This document shows, one piece after another, positions 12,601-18,100 of a DNA stretch of 37,479 bases. The translations under genes were made by a program, and so were the position numbers. How positions within the stretch are numbered: position 1 is the first letter of the stretch; every line of letters starts with the position of its first letter. This DNA is from Psittacicella melopsittaci (GTDB taxonomy: Bacteria; Pseudomonadota; Gammaproteobacteria; Enterobacterales; Psittacicellaceae), in the NCBI RefSeq assembly GCF_003585925.1, contig NZ_NRJH01000006.1:1-37479 (forward strand). Direction: 5' to 3'. The notes under the pieces were generated by a model. That model made no database searches, had not been told where the DNA came from, and worked only from the letters and a program-made list of their open reading frames with translations.

Positions 12601-13554
12601 TGACTCAGAAGCACCGTAAAGTAAAACTTCACCGTTAGCGGTAATTGATGCTTTACGAGCTGAATCAGAAGCAGAAATTACATCAGCAAACTGTTCTGCT
12701 GAAGTGTAACCATTTGCTACTTTATTTGCTAATAAGTAAGCACGTTTAGATACAATTTCCCCAAGGTTCACTGCTTTGTTGTCGGCAGTAACTTTATAAG
12801 AAATTAATGGATTATCTAAATCTTGAATGGTAATTGACTGACCTGCAAGTAAGTAAACTGTACCATTTTTAGCTTCAAGGACACCAGTGTTTACTACTTG
12901 ACCACCCACTAAAGCTAGAGTACCGTTATCGTTTACTTTAATCACCCCTTGGTTAAGGATGCTTGCTAAAGCCTTGTCTTTTTCTTGATTGAATACATAG
13001 TTGCCATTAACAAAATCTTCGTTGCTAATATCAAGCGTAGAAGCAACTAAAGATTGTACGTTAACAACTGAGTTTGCCCCAAATACAATACCTGCAGGGT
13101 TCACGATAAATACTTTACCGTTTGACTCTAAGGTACCAAGAATTTGAGACACGCTTCCGCCCAGCACTCGGTTAAGTACTGCAGAGTTTGAGCTTTCTTG
13201 GATGAATTTAACTAACTCATTAGTGTTAATGTTAAATTTATCCCACTCGATAATTGCTCCATTACTGTTAGTAATAGTAGTTACTAAGTCTTTAGTAACA
13301 ATTTCCACTTTACCGTTAATTACGGTCGCACCTGATAAGGAATTAGCATAAGCTGTTCCCACCCCTGCCAGGGTCACAGGTAGTAACACTCCACCTAGCC
13401 AACGGTTTAAGCGATTAAAGCTAAACTGTTTAGCTGAGGTAGACGACTCGATCCCGTCATTTGCCGAACCTGCAATGCTATTAGTAGCAATTTCAGATAC
13501 AGCATCTAAAGAGAGAGTATTTCTATTAAATTTAAGTTTATAGATCTTATTCAT
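658..13554 (-). CDS. Giant HMW1-like two-partner-secretion adhesin (filamentous haemagglutinin family), ORF ends at an internal stop
   Basis: This 4298-aa ORF resembles the HMW1/HMW2 adhesins of Haemophilus. Residues 1-25 form an extended signal peptide region (MNKIYKLKFNRN...DAVSEIA), followed by a hydrophobic segment and a likely cleavage after AYA-70. Residues 71 to about 320 form the TPS secretion domain, with NSAVLNRVLGG and NPAGIVFG (the NPNGI-type motif) near 123-159. A GGFVETSG...WLLDPNSV segment near 440-480 also matches HMW1. The rest is Asn/Ser/Thr-rich beta-helix repeats, several duplicated as blocks of 732 and 675 bp. Known HMW1 is exported by an outer-membrane TpsB partner and N-glycosylated in the cytoplasm by HMW1C at N-X-S/T; neither gene is in the window. 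The likely role, adhesion at the cell surface, is inferred from the family. No good Shine-Dalgarno precedes the ATG, but the ESPR fixes the start. The stop at 658-660 is suspicious because the frame continues past it. Confidence 0.9.
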   Translation of the reverse strand: MNKIYKLKFNRNTLSLDAVSEIATNSIAGSANDGIESSTSAKQFSFNRLNRWLGGVLLPVTLAGVGTAYANSLSGATVINGKVEIVTKDLVTTITNSNGAIIEWDKFNINTNELVKFIQESSNSAVLNRVLGGSVSQILGTLESNGKVFIVNPAGIVFGANSVVNVQSLVASTLDISNEDFVNGNYVFNQEKDKALASILNQGVIKVNDNGTLALVGGQVVNTGVLEAKNGTVYLLAGQSITIQDLDNPLISYKVTADNKAVNLGEIVSKRAYLLANKVANGYTSAEQFADVISASDSARKASITANGEVLLYGASESDLVQQTNFTDAQLAANISNQSGLVVINGTINASNATSTGGTVNVLGDVVYVADQGVINASGKQGGQVYLGGDLKGQGEKKLSDKTTIDAGAVINVSGTEGDAGQVIAWGNHGYYGGTFLATSVYGDGGFVETSGQVLNLAEQVFVDTRSEHGTVGTWLLDPNSVLVINTSPNWTLINRNLSTDYCSSDVTTPTSATIRDTDSQAAHPGNTYTIVYDSYIRNYLLTTNVSIYASNEVRFWFTNITSTNTSTTLNVYAPRNVIQNAIINISGNLNISCGTYLFVYNSTVSANNITYHLNSSNSAATVSIGLSNVRANNSLSITTTGDIFIASNSNVSAANSISLNSTSTNGTVFFVNATVNQASSLSARGAKLNITNFNFTNITGNSTFVTTTNAASIVNNSTFNNVSNINFAIAGGNLTINQANFTGNTANVGTFTLRNTATSTSTPLNVSLNNTNLSYYNISASQAAASTYNLTVNNVTFANATDVNLSINASQGYFSATNFNVSASGNYTTAFLGNNYTDANIAAGNISIVSNRSYNTSLNNVTFNATNNFTAFGNTSSLSSYVASFTNVTVKAGNQANLTWVNSGVKIENVNISSTNEAVACFTLLPGNDICTTSATRVDGFNVSSANKSVNVSFIAVGTDSTITNLSINNTNLTAKTDVNLCTTRTDSSTGSRVNFLVNNSSFTAGSNLSVYNTDNGSLFFINTNATGERILTHTQDSSNITLNNSKFVSTLAAGSDTASPAVVFNTSGTLNVINSSVVANANIQLGGDNSVTAVNVVNGSNIASTGANVTLTTGSNGFNTINLSDSTLYAQNNVTLYQNSGELSISGSNLTSTQQNVVINSNSGNLSFNSSNVSAAQAVTINSGASTGGLLNVANSNIASGTGDVNLLISNTSTLNVSNSNITSSGANINVGATYLNVQESNITANKDLNLGNANTTNTSINASNLTATNGNVSVGVQNNLTISNSNFTSGLDLNLTSAKGDVTISQGSSSFTVGRDLNITAVNVSLANQTLYAQGNAAVVATQNVSLDNATLNSSLNTSIQANTINLTNDALVNGTDTSLNATNINVYSESRVGGTNVSINAVNVTLDQANISGKTNANVNGSNVAVTNSTKLIGNNVNLSGNNVTINSNANVTGITSTNVNGTNVTVDNVTVGTVSKNTTVNGTNVTVKGSQAKVTGDNATVNGANVVINQGATVAGTVNTTVNGTNLTINSANIGSSTARGTTNITSSNNISLENGTQVAGGSVLVNSSASSVTATNSNLTATGNVSLEAKDLVNLANANVAGGSVIARATTINVTNGTLNASTGEISLGNASTANVNLNGTNLTTSGSSADVNVRGNSNVNVSNTTINSARDVNLSSPSGTVNITNSSKVQAVRSINITATNVNLSNASTFNASTSIGVDASANVTTDNVSLVGNGSIQVKAAGNATLNSTNITSAQNSTLVQGANVSLENTTVASSTGDAQVVASTGTANVANSTISASQGTALVCATNGAANVANSSVTGNNATVVGTTVTTNNGTKIVAVNVANVTATTGDLNTTGTNITATGTSGKVVLNAPQGSYTPDNTNISANSIEVNLGNDLNLINTSLVANDTLSLSAGNVNVSNSTVEATCGTLTVNANESLNVSNAAKLVGNSTVLTGKNVNVNNACITATGENITICATAVNLTNATATAANHTFVRGSTIDITNGTLEATKGDVSVGNETTQTVDIAGATLTAKAGNVSATGTDFVNLSGAKLQAGLDVNLSAPNGTVNISNASNIRADRSINVTAQNVGLSGASVLNAATTIGVIVNQTANTDNATLVAKESVEVKVNGTLTATALNITSLANHAYVKANDLNLINSSVNATGTNANVTLEATNNLSLSNGSQVYATGNASLTGGNISSNGAQVLAGNHANLNATTNLSLANATVTATNGNVGLTAGQNVELTNATVVANSSDAEVNITATAGNFNATNSNVTAADGSINITVGNDVNDQSSNIVSKETLEIKANNINLNNSKVQVTGTDSNVRLNATQNLSVTNRSEICATGNASLSAANVSLVEARLTAEKNVNVTATNNLTFSITPISANTGNITLNAGNDIVGIYQENYPQVLVESRQGNVTITAKGNVSLPNAGILAGNNATVTAGNNVDLNASGVSAQQNVNVTATNGSISAAGGNYNATNGNVAMTSNGSVSFDNSNAYAINGTINFTTTADDANFTTNGSNINATSIGIKAANNIAFNNTNISSNESLKVNANNISVEASNLTTSNEGSAITLAATNNLSVANGTLSTKANVDFTAGNDLSVYNNSITTEKGAVSIQGGQVELNSAEIISNGSVVVCSTANNVTITESPITSNQGDVTINAADSVTGVVTDDVGSVINAKNVTVTAQTGSVNLPNANVTATNTAVINAQTGVNLESTSLKAENNVTVSTATGDIQVSCGTYNSTTKYVNFNASQGSVIANNATISAAQAGVNINVAADVNFTNSAVHSKESLVVNAKDIVVESSNLTTSDTNSQIQLNATNNLTVANGTLSTKAGVNFTATNNLTVNNNSITTEAGCVTITGGDVVLNQAAIVADKSVTVCSTANNITFTKSPITSNQGDVTINAANSVTGVVTEGQGSIIKAQNLTVTAQKGSVNLPNANVTAANTAVITAQTGVNLESTSLQAANNVTVTTAKGDIQVSCGTYNSTSKYVNFNASSGSVIANNATISAAKAGININVSNDVNFTNSAVHSQNSLVVNAKDIVVESSNLTTSNTSSQIQLNASNNLTVANGTLSTKAGVNFTATNNLTVNNNSITTEAGCVTITGGDVVLNQAAIVAEKSVTVCSTANNITFTKSPITSNQGDVIINSADSITGVVTEGQGSIINAQNVTVTAQKGSISLPNADINASNTALITAKTGIDLEYTSLKAKNNVTVTTAAGDIQVSCGTYNSTTSYVNFNASQGSLIANNATISADKAGININVGENVNFTNSSVHSKDSLVVNATDITVESSNLTTSDTSSSIQLNATNNLTVANGTLNTTANVDFIANNTLSVLNNSITSQEGAVNITSFNGSVTLNAASVDAKNNVDIYGDTGITFTGSPINSSCGSVTIFSESNIDGEIISGKGSVINAYNNISVIAYAGEVTFPNATLTAQHGNVSVYAFGGEAELTQASLIANGTVDVVASLYINATNGTYQSNTANVSFYTFGGAVSLQNANVTANQGALSLTTPAFYADNTNISTKDDINIGASYVSITNGSNFTSTSGNITVTATSASGRASTDEVDVLIVDNTTLNAKGGDVTLQATTKDNGYAGNVNVSNVSTLNGNNNLTISADNGSVNVDHTTASGTNLTICATNNVTIDNVTADIKGNTTVRASNLSISNTSVTSTDTISLGNLSTLNTTISDSNFSSGTGDLSVTGDVNLTSTNSSYHAGRDLNLAAPNGSVAVSNGSLTAVRSINITAPTNLSFADNVNVTAPNISLTTTNFSVTNGTTLNASSNLSVSAKEIDATNLSINTPNVTLSANNISLTGGAINGTDVVNVTATNNLSTNGTSLVSEKGNTTLAGNNVSVDGGTIGGTNVSITANETISVANSPISATAGKDAQVVIKGNATSVENVTITAPTGTNASVSITANQGDVSVSNSSSTGAAHLNVTGSNVSLTNSSFTGDDSGEAVINATKGDLVLNATSVTNYTPTTISADNGNISIVNGSKVETDGDLEIHSGDRVTIADSTVNSTSETGNISVSSPNATTITNATISANGSVNVSTTQGDTVITNSALVANKGNLSVSGNDVTFNGSQAKGTNVTITAKDDVNVGNIAITATAENNAQVVISGKTATVNNASIAVPESTNANISVVASEGNLSVSNTTATGSSNLNLTGTNVTLTNSSFTGDNTGTAVINATEGDTTLDGTSVTNYSPTYINADKGNISIVNGSNVTTDSDLVLNSGNRVTIEDSVVNSTGKASGSDGNLTISSPNGTTIINSTTVGNGTVNINTTNGTTTINNSTVT
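675..2040 (-). repeat. Two tandem 675-bp units near the adhesin C-terminus
   Basis: Two consecutive blocks of about 225 residues share the order (S/A)LV..KGN, NNAQVVI-like, LTNSSFTGD, SVTNY(T/S)PT, NISIVNGS and RVTI.DS. The DNA word encoding the SSF segment occurs at 1018-1027 and again at 1693-1702, exactly 675 bp apart. The units have diverged in sequence, so this is an older duplication than the 732-bp array. Confidence 0.8.
3530..5866 (-). repeat. 732-bp tandem repeat array within the adhesin (three full units plus a partial one)
   Basis: The DNA word gagttataagtaccgcaaga begins at 3839, 4571 and 5303, an exact 732-bp (244-residue) period. Each unit runs from VE(S/A)SNLTTS through VCSTANN(V/I)T, SPITSNQGDV, TGVVT, LPNA, VSCGTYNST and VNFNAS. 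The middle copies are nearly identical at DNA level: 4183-4320 and 4915-5052 differ at only a few bases, which points to recent duplication or gene conversion. A diverged partial copy follows toward 3000. Confidence 0.9.
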
Positions 13555-14140
13555 TCTATATTTGTAAGCTAACTTATATTAAATAAAGATAAACTTTACT
13601 ATTAAATCTTTAATCAATTAAACAAAATAAGGGGAAAAATAAGAAGAGAGGAAAGAGGGGATAAGAAAGACTTTTTTTCAAGGATATTACTAATAATTAA
13701 CCAAGAAAAAGTTTAGATCTTGCCAAATAAAGCTTGTCTTGCCAAATTATTTTTTCTTAGAAAGAAAAAGTAACTCTGCTGCCATGCTAGGTTACTCAAC
13801 TTATAATCGCCAAATTAAGTTGTATTCTTTTTAGGCTGCCTTGCCCAAGCCATGCCTAAAAAAGATTAAAATTCTAATAGCTGCCAATTTTAGGTCTCAA
13901 AAAAATTGAGACAAATGATACCTCAAAAAAACAAGGCTCACATAATACAGATTATACTTTATTTTAATTCCTAAATATAGCTCTTTTTGCAACAAATTTT
14001 TCTAAATTTACTAAAAAGATTCTTAATTTTCCCTAAAATAGGCAATAGATGTTGCTTTTTAATAATTTCTAAAAAATGAATAATTTTGTTAATTCATAGA
14101 ATGTTTAGTCAGGTATAGTCAAGGCAAAAAAATAGCGTAC
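13555..14140. other. Upstream region of the adhesin gene, no coding sequence seen
   Basis: This AT-rich stretch should hold the adhesin promoter (read leftward), but I find no -35/-10 pair that I would defend. It contains a hairpin at 13827-13864 (9-bp stem ending in TTTTT/AAAAA, no free U-tail), a 7-bp hairpin at 13894-13912, three copies of GCCAAAT at 13722, 13741 and 13809, and a purine-rich run at 13624-13668. No simple-sequence repeat of the type that phase-varies the Haemophilus hmw genes is visible. Confidence 0.6.
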
Positions 14141-14400
14141 CTAAAAGGGGAAAGAAAAAGGCAGAATAAAGAAAATAAATTAGCAAAACTAGGGAAAAAG
14201 AGTTGATAAGATGAGGGCAAAAAGATGATTAAAAAGAGAACAAAAATTGATAAGCGAGGAACAAAAGTGACGCAAATGTGACAAATGAAGAAACAAGAAA
14301 GTAACAAAAGGAAATCTAAGAAAGTTACAAAAGAAAAACTAGAAAGTGACAAAAGAAAAAACCAAGAAATGACAAAAAACGAAAAAAACAAAGACAAATA
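14141..14400 (+). repeat. Purine-rich intergenic tract with degenerate GACAAA-type repeats
   Basis: The plus strand is almost all A and G over 260 bases. From 14260 it shows a loose repeat of about 20 bases built on AAGTGACAAAAGAAAAA (copies near 14262, 14297, 14319, 14342 and 14364). A 38-codon Lys-rich reading frame (14285-14401, ATG to TAA) ends exactly at the terminator hairpin, but it has no ribosome binding site at the right distance. The opposite strand gives only a Phe/Leu/Ser-rich shadow frame. I do not call a gene here. A similar tract lies upstream of lysA. Confidence 0.5.
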
Positions 14401-14434
14401 ATTACCCCCTGCGTAAACCTACGCAGGGGGTAAT
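14401..14434 (-). terminator. Strong hairpin downstream of the DJ-1 family gene
   Basis: A perfect 15-bp stem (attaccccctgcgta and its complement) encloses a 4-base loop. The minus-strand flank after it is T-rich (attatttgtctttg) but not a clean U-run. It most likely ends transcription of the DJ-1 gene before the adhesin; it may act in both directions. Confidence 0.7.
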
Positions 14435-14441
14435 TTAAGCA

Positions 14442-14520
14442 CAAAGCTCCTCAACTAAAGCTAGATGAGCTAAGCTAAGACCAAAGCTTCTCAACTATAA
14501 CTACAGGAATTAAGCTAAGG
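14442..14520. repeat. 39-bp tandem duplication across the DJ-1 gene's stop codon
   Basis: 14442-14480 and 14482-14520 match at 31 of 39 positions. The second copy contains the last codons and stop of the DJ-1 family gene, so the 3' end of that gene appears to have been duplicated into the intergenic space. Confidence 0.7.
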
Positions 14521-15073
14521 TATAAAACATTTGCTCCGCAATTTCTTGTGCTTTTTCTTTACCTAAAAGAATTTCAACAATTTTAAAACCAAAGTCATAA
14601 GCACTACCAGGAGCTTGGCTGGTTAAGATTTTTTCTTCTTCAAGGTAAACTACTTTTTCATTAGTATATTTAGCTCCATGCTCTTCAAGAACACTAGCTA
14701 AGGTTGGATAACAAGTTACAGTTTTGCCTTGTAACAGGCCCATTCGTGCCACAACCGTTGGTGCCATACAAATGGCAGCTAAAAGTTTTTCAGCATGATG
14801 CGCATAGAAGGCTACATCTTTTTCAAGATCTAAGTATTTTTGTGCATCAAGAGCACCACCTGGAAGTACTAGCGCATCAAAATTAGTCATATCAGTTTCT
14901 GCGTAAAGTTTATCCGCAGTAACAGGTACATGTTGAGCTGAGTTAACTAAGTGGTGTTCATCAAGAGAGATAGTCGTAACATGAAGTCCAGCACGACGTA
15001 GTATATCTACAGGGGCTAAAGCTTCAACTGTTTCAAATCTACTAGTTAAGACGATTGCTACATGTTTTGTCAT
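14510..15073 (-). CDS. DJ-1/PfpI family protein (YajL-like)
   Basis: This 187-aa protein matches the DJ-1/YajL/ThiJ family over its whole length. It has the N-terminal strand and helix with a conserved acidic residue (SRFETVEALAPVDILRRAG, Glu at about 14), LVLPGG near 69-74, the nucleophile elbow AAICMAPTVV with Cys at about 102, and LTSQAPGSAYDFGFKIVEILLG near the C-terminus, as in YajL. Family members are linked to protection against oxidative and carbonyl stress; the exact reaction is debated. The ATG at 15073 is chosen over an upstream GTG (15079) because AAGGA sits 7 bases before it and too close to the GTG. It follows hrpA on the same strand, separated by a terminator-like hairpin. Confidence 0.9.
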   Translation of the reverse strand: MTKHVAIVLTSRFETVEALAPVDILRRAGLHVTTISLDEHHLVNSAQHVPVTADKLYAETDMTNFDALVLPGGALDAQKYLDLEKDVAFYAHHAEKLLAAICMAPTVVARMGLLQGKTVTCYPTLASVLEEHGAKYTNEKVVYLEEEKILTSQAPGSAYDFGFKIVEILLGKEKAQEIAEQMFYTLA

Positions 15074-15099
15074 AATCACGTCCTTTAAAAAAAATGAAA

Positions 15100-15133
15100 A
15101 TAAAGAGAGAGCAAAGGCATGCTCTCTCTTTAT
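15100..15133 (-). terminator. Intrinsic terminator after hrpA
   Basis: A 14-bp perfect stem (ataaagagagagca and complement, loop aaggca) lies 13 bases past the hrpA stop. On the minus strand it is followed by a T-rich run (tttcatttttttt). A TATAAT (15132-15137, minus strand) overlaps the edge and could be a -10 for the DJ-1 gene, but no good -35 accompanies it. Confidence 0.75.
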
Positions 15134-15145
15134 TATACGCTAAAA

Positions 15146-18100
15146 CTAAATTACATTTTCTTTAAGTTGCTCAACGTATTGTTCGATACGTTTGCTCGAA
15201 ACTGGAATACGCGAACCTATGGTTTGAGCAAAAAGACTCACCCTAAACTCTTGGATCATAAAAAAGAGATCGGTAAGAGCTTGAGGATCGCGATATACAG
15301 GCCAGTTTTGGGCTAGTTGCTGATAAACTTGCTCCCAGTGATTAACTTCCTCTTGACGTTTTTGGTCGAGGGCAGGATTTTGTCCCATACGTTCGAGGCG
15401 ATATAGAATTGCCTCGAGGTATCTAGGTACCTGGCTCAGTTGCTCAAGAGAGTGTTCAGCCACAAAGTCTGGACGCGTTAAGGTCGCTAATTGTTGTTTA
15501 ATGTCATTAGCACCAAGCATTACTTCAAGATCTTTTGGTTTTTTCAGTTCTTTATTAATGCTATTGGCAAGAACCAGAATTTGTTCTACCAGCTGGGCAA
15601 CTTTATAAGTATCGGCATTTATCTCACTACGCATTTTATCCAGCATAAAGAGATAATAGCTTTTATCCCAAATAAATGGCTCACTCTTATTGCCTTGTTT
15701 GCGCGAGAGCTCTTGGGCTTGAGCTTCATAAGTGCGCATAATGTGATCGGCTGCACTACGAATACATTCGGCAATAATTTTACTTACATTACCGCTAAAG
15801 TACATAGCTAATTTAGCTTTGTTTGGCAGTTTTTCTTGTAAGAATTTAATTGGGTTTTGGCTATTGAGTAAAAGTAGATCACGTAAACCTGCGTGCATTA
15901 CTCGGGCTTGCTCACTGGCTGTAGCTAGGTTTTGGATAATAACTCCAGCAGCTATATGATTTTGCACTAGATCGCTATTACCCAGTTCTTCTTGCACCGC
16001 TTGCATTTGTCGTGCCAGAGCTTTTTGTTTTTCGGGCTCGAGGCTAAGTACAGGAACTAAAGCTGGATAGCTATCTAGAAGTACGCCACCTTTTTTGAGT
16101 TGTTGCATTTGCCCAAAGTTGGTAAACTCAAAATCAGTATAAACCTTAGCTCGTGAGAGATCTTGCTTGCTTTTACTATTTACAAGTTCTTGCGACGTGT
16201 GTTGCAGATCTTGTTGTAATTGGGCTAGATCATTACTTTGTGCCATTACTTGTCCTTCTAAGTCAAGAACGGTAAAGTGCACTTGTAAGTGAGCAGGAAG
16301 GTTATTGGCAGCTTCTTGCCAAATACTTGCCTCGATATAACTCCCGTTAATTTGCTTGAAGGTTTGAGCAAGAACCTGGTAAAAACTCAGCACTTTACCT
16401 TTTTCTTGTAGCACATGATCAATGCGTTCACAGAAAACACGAGCGTAATCTGGAGCAGGAATTAATTGCTTACGTAAGTTTTTTGGCAAATTACGAATTA
16501 AAGTTTCTACCAGTTCTTCACGGTAGTTGGCGATGTGCCATTGATAGAGGCGATAATCCAAGCCTTGTAAAAACTGAATAGGGATAAGGACGTTAACTCC
16601 ATCCCATGGCGACTCTGGCTCAAAGAGGTAATTAAGTTTTAGTTTCCAGTTTTGATCCTGAATATACTCAGGGAATCTAGTTAAAGCTTGTTCTGGATTA
16701 AGAATTTGCTCTAAATCTATATCGAGATAGTGCGGATCTTTTTTGCTTTGTTTTTCCCACCAACGTGTAAAGCTCACATTATTATTGACATGAGCAGGAA
16801 TACGAGCGGCATACCAAGCGTAAAGATCTTCTTCGGAAATAATTAAGCCACGTTTGCGCTGTTGCTCTTCAACTTTTAGTGCCTGAGCTAAAAGGGTGTT
16901 ATTGTGCAGATAAAACTCAAAATCTTGATCCCAGTTTTGTTCAACTAGAGCTTGACGAATAAAAATTTGGCGGCTAGTTTCAGGATCAATTTTGCCGTAA
17001 CTCACCAGACGCTTATCAACAATAGTTAACCCAAAGAGATTTGCACTCATATAAGCACAAACTTCACCACGACGTTTTGACCAATGCGGTTGTTGATAAG
17101 CATATTTGAGTAAGTGACGGGCATAAGGTTCAACCCAACTTGGCTCAATACTTGCCCCTAACATCGCATAGGTTTGGTTGAGGTGGAGCATTTCGCTTAC
17201 CATTACCCAAGACTTGCGTTGTTTATATAACACCGAGGTATTAAAAAATCTAAACGCCTTGCCACGCGCACCACGATATTGCATCTTATCAGCTGAGTCA
17301 ATTTGGGCTATATGGTCGAGCAGACCAGGAAGCATAGCCCGGTGAATTTCAGGATAATTGGCTGGGAGTTGATTCATTTTGAGCTTGAGCTGTAAAGCTA
17401 CGAGCTTAAGCTGACTATAGAGATCTTGCCATTCGCGTACACGTAAGTAGTTAATGTAACGACGTTTACAGAACTTTCTAAATTGCGTATTTGACATTTT
17501 CTCCGCAAAAAGGAAATGCCAGAGATTTAGTAAAGTCATGTAATCCGAGTTTTTATCCTTGTACTCAGCATGGAGTTGTTGAGCATGCTCAGTTTTGCCT
17601 TGCGGTCTTTCGCGGACATCAACCACAGTCATCCCCGCAGCAAGGATTAACATTTCATTGAGTGAACCAAGATGTGAAGCTTCAAGGATCATACGTCCTA
17701 AACGTGGGTCTACAGGTAACTCGGCAAGTTGTTTGCCCAGTTTGTTAATCGCATAACCATTTGGAGTAACATAAATTGCTTGCAGTTGTTCAAGCAGACG
17801 CAGACCACTACGAATAAACGAGCGTTCTGGAGCATCTAAAAACGGAAAATCTTCGATATGCGGAAGATTTAAGCTCAACATTTTAAGAATTACTGCCGAA
17901 AGATTAGTACGTTTAATTTCAGGATCGGTAAACTCAGGACGCGAGTAAAAGTCTGCTTCACTATAGAGACGAATACAAATACCTGGGCTTGTACGTCCAC
18001 AACGTCCTTTACGTTGGTTTGCCGAAGCTTGAGAAATAGCTTCAATTGGTAAACCTTGTACTTGCGTTTTATAGTTGTATCGTGAAATTCTTGCCGTACC

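Noticed and set aside
13555..13800. Phase-variable simple repeat controlling the adhesin, as in Haemophilus hmw genes
   Set aside because: No run of identical short units is present upstream of the start codon.
14119..14397. A 92-codon minus-strand frame rich in Phe, Leu and Ser
   Set aside because: It is the complement of a purine-only tract and has no membrane-protein pattern beyond composition; no Shine-Dalgarno.
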